Notes: generated by a model not told the origin, from the letters alone. Shown: positions 6,639 through 12,654, counted from the first letter of the stretch. The stretch: DNA of 12,654 nt from Candidatus Ventricola intestinavium (GCA_018715105.1 DVMG01000099.1:1-12654), one strand, 5' to 3'. Made by a program: numbers and translations.

Positions 6639-7595
6639 ATGGACGTTTTGAAAGAGCTTTCTCTGATCGGCATCGTGCCGGTGATTGCCATCCAGGATGC
6701 GGCGGACGCCGTGCCGCTGGCTCAGGCCCTGGTTGACGGCGGCCTGCCCTGCGCCGAGGTCACGTTCCGCACGTCCGCGGCGGCGGAAGCCATTGCCAAC
6801 ATGACCAAGGCGTTTCCGGAGATGGTCGTGGGCGCCGGCACGGTGCTCACCTGCGAACAGGTGGACCGCGCTGTGGCCGCGGGTGCGAAATTCATCGTCT
6901 CGCCGGGACTGAATCCCACCACGGTGAAGCACTGCCAGGAGATTGGCATTCCCGTCTGCCCCGGCACGGCGAATCCCAGCGACATTGAGACAGCGCTTTC
7001 CCTGGGGCTGAAGACCGTCAAGTTTTTCCCGGCAGAGGCAGCGGGCGGCCTGAAATACATCAAATCCATCGCCGCGCCGTATGTGGACGTGAAGTTTATG
7101 CCTACCGGCGGCATCAACGAAAAGAATCTGCTTGATTACCTGACCTTTGGCAAGATCATCTGCTGCGGCGGCAGCTGGATGGTGCCGGGCGACGCCGTGA
7201 AGGCCAAGGATTGGGATCGCATTCGCGCGCTGACCTCTTCCGCTGTGCAGCTGATGCTCGGGCTTGAACTTGCGCACGTGGGAATCAACAGCGCCGACGA
7301 GGCAGAGGCCATGGACACGGCTGCCAAGCTGTGCAAACTGCTGGGCTGGACGATGAAGGTGGGCAACAGCTCCATCTTTGCCGGCACGGGCATTGAGGTC
7401 ATGAAGACCCCGTTCCGCGGGACGAAGGGCCATATCGGCATTAAGACCAACTTCATCGAGCGCGCCAAGGCCTATCTGGAGCGTCAGGGATTTGAGTTTG
7501 ATCCGGCCAGCGCCAATGTGAAGGACGGCCAGCTCAAGGCGATCTATCTCAAGGATGAAATCGCGGGCTTTGCTGTGCATCTGGTTCAGAAATAA
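6639..7595 (+). CDS. eda: KDPG/KHG aldolase with C-terminal VOC-like domain
   Basis: Cleaves 2-keto-3-deoxy-6-phosphogluconate to pyruvate and glyceraldehyde-3-phosphate, the last step of the uronate route. Residues 1 to about 205 are a class I aldolase: Glu40 and Arg44 in AEVTFRT, GAGTVL (65-70), SPGLNP (88-93), the Schiff-base Lys128 in VKFFPAE, and PTGGIN. E. coli Eda ends near 213, but this protein has 318 residues. The additional segment from about 210 (ELAHVGIN, the SSIFAGTGIEVMK and GTKGHIGIKT strands, GFAVHL at the end) looks like a single vicinal-oxygen-chelate (glyoxalase-like) unit of unknown role. The ATG is 7 bases after GGAGG (6627-6631). A weak possible -10, TATAGT (6615-6620), has no good -35, so eda may have a regulated promoter of its own or be partly read from the uxa promoter. 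Confidence 0.93.
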   Translation: MDVLKELSLIGIVPVIAIQDAADAVPLAQALVDGGLPCAEVTFRTSAAAEAIANMTKAFPEMVVGAGTVLTCEQVDRAVAAGAKFIVSPGLNPTTVKHCQEIGIPVCPGTANPSDIETALSLGLKTVKFFPAEAAGGLKYIKSIAAPYVDVKFMPTGGINEKNLLDYLTFGKIICCGGSWMVPGDAVKAKDWDRIRALTSSAVQLMLGLELAHVGINSADEAEAMDTAAKLCKLLGWTMKVGNSSIFAGTGIEVMKTPFRGTKGHIGIKTNFIERAKAYLERQGFEFDPASANVKDGQLKAIYLKDEIAGFAVHLVQK

Positions 7596-7623
7596 GCGAA
7601 ATCTTTCACACAGGAATTTTTGC

Positions 7624-7675
7624 GCACGCCGCCCCTTGACTGGAGGGGCGGCGTGCTCTTGGCTCCGGCCTTTTT
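7624..7675 (+). terminator. terminator-like hairpin after eda
   Basis: GCACGCCGCCCC (7624-7635) and GGGGCGGCGTGC (7645-7656) make a perfect 12-bp stem with a 9-nt loop, 28 bases after the eda stop. The immediate tail is only TCTT, with TTTTT coming 14 bases later (7671-7675), so termination may be less efficient than the stem suggests. Confidence 0.7.
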
Positions 7676-7699
7676 AAGAAAAAACGGATAAGGAGGTGG

Positions 7700-7819
7700 A
7701 TGCCGGCTGTATCTGCACATCGGAAGAGGGATGAAGGACCATCGGATTTTGAAGCGGATCGGCGCATAAAGGATGGATGCCTGGCAAAAAATACTGTCGG
7801 GTTGACGCAAGTCGTTTAA
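7700..7819 (+). CDS. possible 39-residue small ORF
   Basis: An ATG follows a very strong AAGGAGGTG (7690-7698), but the gap from GGAGG is only 3 bases, shorter than usual. The 39-residue product (MPAVSAHRKRDEGPSDF at its start) is charged, has no membrane segment and matches no family I recognise. Its stop falls inside the spacer of the next promoter. No promoter of its own was found. It may be only a leftover ribosome-site-like sequence. Confidence 0.2.
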   Translation: MPAVSAHRKRDEGPSDFEADRRIKDGCLAKNTVGLTQVV

Positions 7820-7830
7820 TTCGCTATAAT
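7802..7830 (+). promoter_or_regulatory. promoter of the HD-domain gene
   Basis: TTGACG (-35, 7802-7807) and a perfect TATAAT (-10, 7825-7830) are 17 bases apart. The start is expected near 7837, giving a leader of about 37 nt. This is one of the best promoter matches in the window. Confidence 0.8.
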
Positions 7831-7873
7831 AAATCGGGCCTTGTATCGAGTACCCTATCAGGAAAGAAGGAAA

Positions 7874-8389
7874 ATGGACATGGATTTCAGCCGCATTCCT
7901 CAGGATCCGACCCTCCTTGAGATGTGCCGCCTGGGCGAAGATGTGCTTGACTCGGAGCACATGCAGTCGCTGCGCGCATTTGTGCAGCACGGCGCGGTGA
8001 CGCGCTATGAACACTGCCTTTCCGTGTGCTACCTGGCTCTGCGCATTGCCGAGCGTTATCACGTGGAAGTGGATAAACGCAGCATGGTGCGCGGTGCGCT
8101 TTTGCATGACTTTTTCATGTATGATTGGCATGATCCGGGCAATCTGCGCCTGCTGCATGGATTTACGCATGCCAGGGAGGCGCTTGAGACTGCGCTCAGG
8201 GAATTTGAGCTCAATGACATTGAACGCGATGTGATCAAAAAGCACATGTTTCCCCTGAACATTGCTCTGCCCCGGTATAAAGAGACGGTGATCGTCACCC
8301 TGGCCGATAAGATCAGCGCTGTATTGGAAACCGTGCACAGCGCCAAGACGCTGAGAAACATCCGGATGTATAAGCGCGTGGGGCTTTAA
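7874..8389 (+). CDS. HD-domain phosphohydrolase
   Basis: A cytosolic metal-dependent phosphohydrolase of the HD superfamily; the substrate is unknown (nucleotides, cyclic nucleotides or phosphate esters are the usual range). Numbered from this ATG the 171-residue product has the metal-site set His47, His78-Asp79, His99, His124 and Asp145, in YEHCLSV, LLHDFFMYDW, THAREAL, KKHMF and LADKISA, so the active site looks intact and possibly di-metal. There is no signal peptide or membrane segment. The start is uncertain: AAGGA (7867-7871) is only 2 bases from the ATG at 7874 but 8 from an in-frame ATG at 7880, while AGGA at 7860 suits 7874. A TTG at 7841 lies almost at the transcription start and is unlikely. 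It has its own promoter and probably shares its transcript with the next small gene. Confidence 0.85.
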   Translation: MDMDFSRIPQDPTLLEMCRLGEDVLDSEHMQSLRAFVQHGAVTRYEHCLSVCYLALRIAERYHVEVDKRSMVRGALLHDFFMYDWHDPGNLRLLHGFTHAREALETALREFELNDIERDVIKKHMFPLNIALPRYKETVIVTLADKISAVLETVHSAKTLRNIRMYKRVGL

Positions 8390-8467
8390 AACGCATGGGT
8401 CTGCTCTTTTTCGGATAGAATAGCGATGGGAAAACAACCCGGCTGTGACCGAAAGGGGATGGAGCAG

Positions 8468-8641
8468 ATGGGAAGGATGCTGGTCGGCATCGCGATTGGG
8501 ATGCTGATTGTGCTTGTGGCCTTTTTTGCTTGGGCGTTGTGCCGCGTGGCGGGAGATGCCGATGAACAGGCAGAGCAATCACGCCGTTATGATGAGGAAA
8601 AGCTTAAATGGCCAGAGCACGATCTGCGTGCCGACGGCTAA
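8468..8641 (+). CDS. small single-pass membrane protein
   Basis: The 57-residue product has one hydrophobic helix (about residues 4-26, LVGIAIGMLIVLVAFFAWAL) followed by a charged tail rich in Asp, Glu and Arg ending in KLKWPEHDLRADG, presumably cytoplasmic. I recognise no family function. This start has AAAGGGG 9 bases upstream; in-frame ATGs at 8426 and 8459 have no ribosome site or one that is too close. No promoter was seen in the 78-base gap after the HD-domain gene, so the two are probably co-transcribed and end at the hairpin at 8736-8782. Confidence 0.6.
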   Translation: MGRMLVGIAIGMLIVLVAFFAWALCRVAGDADEQAEQSRRYDEEKLKWPEHDLRADG

Positions 8642-8735
8642 AACGCCGGCGCGGGTTTGATTTTTCATCCTGGCACAGGCCCAAAGGCCCCTGTATGCAG
8701 AAAAGCAGCGGGGAAAAACCCGATGCGGCATGGCG

Positions 8736-8782
8736 AAGCCCCCGCATGGTCTCCAAGGAGGGAGAGCATGCGGGGGCTTTTT
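8736..8782 (+). terminator. strong intrinsic terminator
   Basis: AAGCCCCCGCATG (8736-8748) pairs perfectly with CATGCGGGGGCTT (8767-8779), and TCTCC/GGAGA within the loop can add five more pairs. A TTTTT run (8778-8782) follows. It ends the HD-gene transcript, about 95 bases after the small membrane protein gene, and separates it from the converging flavoprotein gene. On the minus strand the stem lacks a U-run; the A/T-rich palindromes at 8783-8807 could help there. Confidence 0.85.
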
Positions 8783-8855
8783 GAAAAATTTTCAAAAAAT
8801 TTTTTCAAAGGGTGAAAGATTTTGGCATTTAAAACGTCTATATAAGAGAAGGCGT

Positions 8856-9488
8856 TCAGCGGATGAAATTTGTGCGCCGCCGCGGCTCCTCCTGCGGGGG
8901 CGGAAGCAGGCCGTTTTCGCGCGCGAGCGCAAAGCTCTTGATCATGTAGGCCATATACCGGCCCAGTGTGCGCATGATCTGCAGGCCTTCCTCGTCCTTT
9001 TTGACTTCCTCGGGCGTGTTGCCGTGCACCATGGGCCAGTATTGGCTGGGCGCGATGGGCATGCCGCTGATGGCAAAGTATTTCTGAAGCTGATCGAGCG
9101 CAGCGGTTGTGCCTGCACGACGCGCGCTGACGACAGCCGCTCCGACCTTGCCGCGCAGCTGCCTGCCGCCGGCGTAAAACATCCGATCCATGAAAGAGGT
9201 GATGCCGCCGCTCGCGGATGCATAGTGAACCGGTGAACCGATGACGAGGCCGTCGCATGCGGCCATGCGGTCGAGCGCTTCGTTGACGCGGTCATCACCG
9301 AACACACAGCGGCAGTCTCCTTTGCGCGCACAGCCGCCGCAGCCGATGCAGCCGCGGATGGGGCCGCTGCCGATATGCAGGATTTCCGCCTCAACGCCCT
9401 CGCCCTCAAGCGCGCGGGCCACTTCATCAAGTGCCGTGAATGTGCAGCCGTTTTGACGCGGGCTGCCATTGATGAGAAGAACTCTCAT
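8856..9488 (-). CDS. iron-sulfur flavoprotein-like NAD(P)H/FMN reductase
   Basis: A flavodoxin-fold oxidoreductase of the NADPH-dependent FMN reductase family, 210 residues. The FMN phosphate loop is INGSPRQNGCT (6-16) and the second flavin contact GSPVHYASASG. Between them Cys47, Cys50, Cys53 and Cys59 form CX2CX2CX5C, the compact cluster motif of iron-sulfur flavoproteins that hold a 4Fe-4S centre; Cys61 is extra. Such proteins carry electrons or reduce quinones, oxygen or unknown acceptors in anaerobes; the partner here is not indicated. The start is the ATG with GGAGG 8 bases upstream (complement of CCTCC at 9497-9501); an ATG 21 codons earlier lies upstream of the expected transcription start. 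It is a single gene with its own promoter, divergent from the nucleotidyltransferase. Confidence 0.88.
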   Translation of the reverse strand: MRVLLINGSPRQNGCTFTALDEVARALEGEGVEAEILHIGSGPIRGCIGCGGCARKGDCRCVFGDDRVNEALDRMAACDGLVIGSPVHYASASGGITSFMDRMFYAGGRQLRGKVGAAVVSARRAGTTAALDQLQKYFAISGMPIAPSQYWPMVHGNTPEEVKKDEEGLQIMRTLGRYMAYMIKSFALARENGLLPPPQEEPRRRTNFIR

Positions 9489-9521
9489 GCCGTCATCCTC
9501 CAATCTGGGATTGTTTTTCCT

Positions 9522-9551
9522 ATTATACTGCCTGCGGGGAAAAACGTGCAA
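9522..9551 (-). promoter_or_regulatory. flavoprotein gene promoter
   Basis: On the minus strand, TTGCAC (-35, 9546-9551) and a perfect TATAAT (-10, 9522-9527) are 18 bases apart. The start is expected near 9515, about 27 bases before the ATG. Confidence 0.65.
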
Positions 9552-9599
9552 GCCTTTGTGCGCCGGATGCCAACTTTTTGTTAAAATGAGAAATATGGC

Positions 9600-9628
9600 T
9601 TGAAGGAAAAGGATAAATCCGGTATAAT
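9600..9628 (+). promoter_or_regulatory. nucleotidyltransferase-kinase promoter
   Basis: TTGAAG (-35, 9600-9605) and a perfect TATAAT (-10, 9623-9628) are 17 bases apart. The start is expected near 9635, inside the LexA-like palindrome, giving a leader of about 35 nt with AGGAGG. Confidence 0.75.
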
Positions 9629-9633
9629 ATGCT

Positions 9634-9647
9634 CGAACAAATGTTCA
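9634..9647 (+). promoter_or_regulatory. LexA-like (SOS) box at the start site
   Basis: CGAACAAATGTTCA matches the Gram-positive SOS box CGAACRNRYGTTYC at 13 of 14 positions and contains the perfect inverted repeat GAACA/TGTTC. It lies 5 bases after the -10 and over the expected start site, where LexA binding would block transcription. No known SOS gene follows, so the function is inferred from the site alone. Confidence 0.55.
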
Positions 9648-9668
9648 TGCGACAGAGGAGGATGTTTT

Positions 9669-10574
9669 ATGGGCGCGACACTTCTGATTATGGCTGCGGG
9701 TATGGGTTCCCGATATGGCGGCAACAAGCAGGTGGATGGCCTGGGCCCCCATGGCGAAATCCTGATGGAGTATTCGGTGTATGATGCGATCCGTGCCGGA
9801 TTTGATAAAGTTGTTTTTGTCATCAAGCCGGGCATGAAGGATCTTGTCGCCTCCATCTGCGGCGACCGTATTGCCAAAAAGGTCAAGGTGGATTATGCCT
9901 TCCAGGATTTTTCAAGCGTTCCTTCCTTTTACCAGATCCCGCAGGAGCGCACCAAGCCGTTCGGCACGGTGCATGCGGTGCTCGTCGCGCGGGATGTGAT
10001 TGACCAGCCCTTCGCCGTCATCAATGCGGACGATTACTATGGCGTGTCCGCGTTTGCGACCGCTTACGACAAGCTGCAGACCCTGGCCCCTCAGGGAGAA
10101 GCGACCATGGTGGGCTATCAGCTCAAGAACACCGTTTCCCAAAATGGCACCGTGTCCCGCGGCGTCTGCCGCGCCAAGAACGGCAACCTTTCCGAGGTCG
10201 TGGAAACGCTCAAGATCAAGCTGTGTGAAAACGGAGAAATCCGGGATATCGGCGCGGGAGAGCCGGGCGAGCTGTTGGATCCGCTGGCGCCGGTGAGCAT
10301 GAATTTCTGGGGATTTACGCCATGGATTTTCGGCAAGCTGGAGGAATACTTCGCCGATTTCCTCAAGGGGCTTGCGCCGGATGCGATCAAGGCCGAATGC
10401 CTGCTGCCGGTGTTTGTGGATGACATGATGCACAGGGGAGAGCTCACGGTGCCCATGCTCACCACGGATGCCATGTGGTTTGGCGTGACCTATAAAGAGG
10501 ACAAGCCCAACGTGCAGGCGGAGCTTCGCAAGCTGCACGAGAGCGGCGTGTATCCGGCTTCGCTTCACGAGTAA
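9669..10574 (+). CDS. sugar-phosphate nucleotidyltransferase family protein
   Basis: A cytosolic NDP-sugar pyrophosphorylase-like protein of 301 residues that would transfer a nucleotidyl group from an NTP to a sugar phosphate. The nucleotide-binding loop is MAAGMGSRYGGNKQ (8-21), a variant of the family GxGxR...K signature, and the metal-binding aspartates are in INADDYYG (Asp121, Asp122). The proteins of this subgroup differ from classic GalU/RmlA in having GG-x-KQ instead of P-x-TKP, and their sugar is often unknown, so no gene symbol is given. The ATG follows GGAGG by 7 bases. It is first in a likely two-gene transcript with the histidine kinase 106 bases downstream, with no terminator between them. 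Confidence 0.85.
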   Translation: MGATLLIMAAGMGSRYGGNKQVDGLGPHGEILMEYSVYDAIRAGFDKVVFVIKPGMKDLVASICGDRIAKKVKVDYAFQDFSSVPSFYQIPQERTKPFGTVHAVLVARDVIDQPFAVINADDYYGVSAFATAYDKLQTLAPQGEATMVGYQLKNTVSQNGTVSRGVCRAKNGNLSEVVETLKIKLCENGEIRDIGAGEPGELLDPLAPVSMNFWGFTPWIFGKLEEYFADFLKGLAPDAIKAECLLPVFVDDMMHRGELTVPMLTTDAMWFGVTYKEDKPNVQAELRKLHESGVYPASLHE

Positions 10575-10680
10575 ACGGGTGAAAGAGAATCCTGTGCGGC
10601 CGCTCCCAGGCGCTGCATGGGATTTTTTACATCAGCAACCGAGACGATGGGCATGGAAACGGCGCAGCCGACGGAGGAAT

Positions 10681-11640
10681 ATGAAACTCAAACTAACCAA
10701 GGAAGAGATGCGCGACCGCGTGAAGGTCAAAAAGGCTGCGTTTTTTTCCATTGCCATCAATGTGCTGGAGATTGTGGCCGGCATGGCCATGATTGTGCTG
10801 GTCAGAAAGATGCTCAGCACCGGGGTGGAGGAAACCATCGCGCGCATGACCTCACTGCTGTGCTTCACCATTGTGGGATGGGGCGCCGTGACGGATATCG
10901 GCGCGTCGATTACCAGCCTGCGTATGGTGCAAAGGACGCAGGAGCTTGAGGAGGCCTATGGCCAGCTGGAGGATCTCAACCGGGAGATGCGCGCCCAGCG
11001 GCATGATTTTATGAATCATATCCAGGTGGTCTACAGCCTCATTGAAATGAATGAGCCGGATGAGGCCATGCGCTATATGGATCGCATTTACGGCGACATG
11101 CAGCGCGTAAGCAGCATGCTGCGCACGGACTGCCCGGCGGTCAATGCGCTGATTCAGGCAAAGGTGGTGGAGGCTCAGCAGCGCGGGGCAGAGCTCAAGC
11201 TCTCCATCGCAGCCAAATGGGATGATCCGCTCATGCCTGCCTGGGAGATTTGCCGTGTGCTGGCCAACCTGATTGACAACGCGCTGGATGCCTGCCTGTC
11301 GGCAGCCCTTCCGGAGGGAATCCGGCCCACGGTGGAGCTCGTGCTGGGGGAGGATCTGCGCAGCTGGTTTTTTTCCGTGCGCAACAATGGCCCGGCCATT
11401 GACGAAAGGATGAAGAGCCGGATCTTTGAACCGGGCTTTACAACCAAGTCCACGGGGCAGGGAATGGGCCTGTTTATCGTAAGCCGCACGGTCACGGAGC
11501 TGGGCGGCAAGATTACGCTTGAATCCCGCGACGGGGACACGGTTTTTTCCGGATTTATCCCCAGAAAACGGCTGAAGCTGGAAGCGGGAGAAAAAGATTA
11601 TGAAGGAAACTTGAAAAAGGATGACAATTCCATAAACTGA
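10681..11640 (+). CDS. membrane sensor histidine kinase (Spo0B/AgrC-like)
   Basis: A 319-residue kinase that would autophosphorylate and pass phosphate to a response regulator. Two hydrophobic segments (about 19-41 and 56-78) place the N-terminus in the membrane with almost no external sensing domain. A coiled-coil-like stretch (82-106) leads to the H-box QRHDFMNHIQ with phospho-acceptor His108, the form found in Spo0B-, citrate- and AgrC-type kinases. The ATPase domain has the N-box NLIDNALDAC (Asn200) and G-box GQGMGLF (259-265), so it looks active. The start is the ATG after GGAGG, though the gap is only 3 bases; an upstream GTG at 10579 adds 34 basic residues without a ribosome site. No response regulator is in the window. 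The signal is unknown. Confidence 0.88.
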   Translation: MKLKLTKEEMRDRVKVKKAAFFSIAINVLEIVAGMAMIVLVRKMLSTGVEETIARMTSLLCFTIVGWGAVTDIGASITSLRMVQRTQELEEAYGQLEDLNREMRAQRHDFMNHIQVVYSLIEMNEPDEAMRYMDRIYGDMQRVSSMLRTDCPAVNALIQAKVVEAQQRGAELKLSIAAKWDDPLMPAWEICRVLANLIDNALDACLSAALPEGIRPTVELVLGEDLRSWFFSVRNNGPAIDERMKSRIFEPGFTTKSTGQGMGLFIVSRTVTELGGKITLESRDGDTVFSGFIPRKRLKLEAGEKDYEGNLKKDDNSIN

Positions 11641-11654
11641 ATTTTTAAAAATGG

Positions 11655-11683
11655 TTGACAAATTAACAGATTCGTAATAAAAT
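11655..11683 (+). promoter_or_regulatory. promoter of the SH3/peptidoglycan-binding protein gene
   Basis: A perfect TTGACA (-35, 11655-11660) and TAAAAT (-10, 11678-11683) are 17 bases apart. The start is expected near 11690, leaving a leader of about 105 nt with a strong hairpin. The -35 begins only 15 bases after the kinase stop. Confidence 0.75.
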
Positions 11684-11753
11684 TGACACGTAATGATGTG
11701 GAATGGATGGATATACCTGTCGGCTGCCGCTGCGGGGTATCCGCCTGCCAATC

Positions 11754-11772
11754 GCCGCCGCGATGCGGCGGC
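11754..11772 (+). other. leader hairpin before the secreted protein gene
   Basis: GCCGCCGC (11754-11761) pairs with GCGGCGGC (11765-11772), a perfect 8-bp GC stem with a 3-nt loop. It ends a few bases before the ribosome site AAAGAGGGG (11778-11785). With no U-run it is not a terminator; it may protect the mRNA 5' region or affect ribosome access. Confidence 0.4.
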
Positions 11773-11795
11773 ATGGAAAGAGGGGATCTACAGTG

Positions 11796-12654
11796 ATGAA
11801 AGACAGGATCAACAAACGCGGTGTGTTGCTTGCGATCCTGTGCGTGCTGGTGATGGCGTTTGCTGTGCCGGCGGCGAGCGCCGCAAGTTACAGCAAAGTA
11901 TACGGCCAGACGCAGACGCGGGTTCGTGTGCGCGAATCGGCATCGACAAACGCGACGATCATCGACAACGTCGTGAAGGATGCCTGCGTCTACATTACCA
12001 CGTCCAAAACGAGCGGAGGCAATACGTTCGTCCAGGTCAAATATCGCGCGAGCAACGGCGATATTGAGACGGGATGGATCTGCCAGAGCGACGGCAGTGA
12101 AACGTATATCAAGGTGCTGAGCAGCTCGCAGGCAAAGTCGACGTTCAATGTTTCGGGCGGCGACCTGCCCAGCAAGCGCGTGGGCACGTTTACCGAAGCC
12201 GAGCGCAAGGCAAGCGCCGCCGATTCGGACAATACGTATCTGCGTGAGGGCTCCAACGGCGAGTCCGTCAAAGATGTGCAGACGAAGCTCAAGGCCCTTG
12301 GCTATTATTATGGAGACATTACGGGCAATGTCGGCACGAAGACTGAGGCCGCGATTAAGGAATTCCAGCGCAGGAATGGGCTGACGGCAGACGGCATTGC
12401 CGGCCCGCAGACCATCGCCAAGATTGACGCGGTCTACAGCGCAAGCGGGGCGTCCGTTTCTTCCTCCTCCTCATCCAGCTCCGGCAGTTCCCTGCTGAGG
12501 CTGAATTCCTCCGGCACAAAGGTGCGCGATCTGCAGCAGGATCTGACGACGCTTGGCTATTACTGGGCAGAGATCACGGGCAATTTCGGGCCAAAGACCG
12601 AGGCGGCTGTCAAGGAATTCCAGCGCAAGAACGGGCTGACGGCGGACGGCATTG
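11796..12654 (+). CDS. secreted SH3 and peptidoglycan-binding repeat protein (partial)
   Basis: The frame is open from this ATG to the right edge (286 codons), so the C-terminus is missing. A signal peptide is clear: basic MKDRINKR, hydrophobic GVLLAILCVLVMAFAV, and likely cleavage after AASA at residue 29. An SH3-like domain follows (about 31-110, with TRVRVRESAST and GWICQSDG). Two peptidoglycan-binding type 1 repeats come next (about 149-210 and 236 to the edge), each with LGYYxxxITGNxGxKTEAAxKEFQRxNGLTADGI, separated by a Ser-rich linker (V then eight Ser). The repeats are also very alike in DNA, suggesting recent duplication. It presumably binds the cell wall; a hydrolase domain such as NlpC/P60 may lie beyond the edge. 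AGGGG lies 10 bases before the ATG, and a GTG one codon earlier is an alternative start. It has its own promoter. Confidence 0.85.
   Translation, partial: MKDRINKRGVLLAILCVLVMAFAVPAASAASYSKVYGQTQTRVRVRESASTNATIIDNVVKDACVYITTSKTSGGNTFVQVKYRASNGDIETGWICQSDGSETYIKVLSSSQAKSTFNVSGGDLPSKRVGTFTEAERKASAADSDNTYLREGSNGESVKDVQTKLKALGYYYGDITGNVGTKTEAAIKEFQRRNGLTADGIAGPQTIAKIDAVYSASGASVSSSSSSSSGSSLLRLNSSGTKVRDLQQDLTTLGYYWAEITGNFGPKTEAAVKEFQRKNGLTADGI

Noticed and set aside
6436..6651. Plus-strand open frame between kdgF and eda
   Set aside because: It runs through the 13-bp hairpin, overlaps the eda start, has no ribosome site and encodes nothing recognisable.
8695..8784. 29-codon ORF from ATG at 8695
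   Set aside because: It is mostly made of the terminator stem and has no ribosome site.
10579..10680. GTG start adding 34 residues to the histidine kinase
   Set aside because: No clear ribosome site; the extra sequence is Arg/Trp/Pro-rich and unlike a kinase N-terminus, while the ATG at 10681 follows GGAGG.
249..11751. Long open frames on the opposite strand of nearly every gene (for example 1369-2700, 2913-4097, 4877-5938, 6561-7580, all minus)
   Set aside because: They mirror recognised conserved genes, lack well-placed ribosome sites and show low-complexity Arg/Ala/His-rich products, as expected from the codon use of GC-rich DNA.
11693..12067. Alternative frame reading through the start of the secreted protein
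   Set aside because: The frame from 11796 has a clear signal peptide, SH3 and peptidoglycan-binding repeats and stays open to the edge; the other frame is a shadow.
1..12654. tRNA, rRNA, CRISPR arrays, insertion sequences or phage genes
   Set aside because: I looked for spaced direct repeats, transposase or integrase motifs and tRNA-like folds and saw none; all recognised genes are housekeeping, catabolic, signalling or envelope types.

Overview
The window reads as chromosomal DNA of an anaerobic, probably gut-associated Gram-positive bacterium of the Clostridia type with GC-rich coding sequence. The evidence is strong AGGAGG-like ribosome sites before nearly every gene, short TTGACA/TATAAT promoters, a Spo0B/AgrC-like histidine kinase, a CX2CX2CX5C iron-sulfur flavoprotein, and a secreted SH3/peptidoglycan-binding protein. 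No mobile element, tRNA, rRNA or CRISPR array was seen. The species cannot be named from the sequence alone.

Layout. (1) 150-1223, minus: 6-phosphofructokinase with its own promoter. (2) 1410-6429, plus: a hexuronate operon, uxaB (tagaturonate reductase), uxaA (altronate dehydratase), uxaC (uronate isomerase) and a KdgF-like cupin. It is driven by one strong promoter whose -10 is covered by a GntR-type palindrome. (3) 6639-7595, plus: KDPG aldolase (eda) carrying an extra C-terminal VOC/glyoxalase-like domain. It is preceded by a long hairpin and two copies of a LacI-type palindrome 94 bp apart, and followed by a terminator-like hairpin. (4) 7802-8641, plus: an HD-domain phosphohydrolase and a 57-residue single-pass membrane protein, ending at a strong terminator. 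(5) 8856-9488, minus: an iron-sulfur flavoprotein-like NAD(P)H/FMN reductase. It is divergent from (6) 9669-11640, plus: a sugar nucleotidyltransferase and a membrane histidine kinase, whose promoter start site carries a near-consensus Gram-positive LexA (SOS) box. (7) 11796 to the right edge, plus: a secreted SH3 plus tandem peptidoglycan-binding-repeat protein, cut by the window end.

How the genes work together. UxaC converts galacturonate to tagaturonate, UxaB reduces it to altronate, and UxaA dehydrates altronate to 2-keto-3-deoxygluconate (KDG). A KDG kinase, not in this window, would give KDPG, which Eda splits to pyruvate and glyceraldehyde-3-phosphate. The latter enters lower glycolysis, fitting the adjacent phosphofructokinase. 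The KdgF-like cupin suggests the cell also handles 4,5-unsaturated uronates released by pectin or polyuronate lyases. That branch normally needs KduI and KduD, which are also absent here.

Most of the window is ordinary metabolism. The points most worth a second look are the regulatory sites (GntR palindrome, paired LacI-like palindromes, LexA-like box), the Eda-VOC fusion, and the unusual active-site signature of the phosphofructokinase. I found no convincing evidence of a wholly new system.
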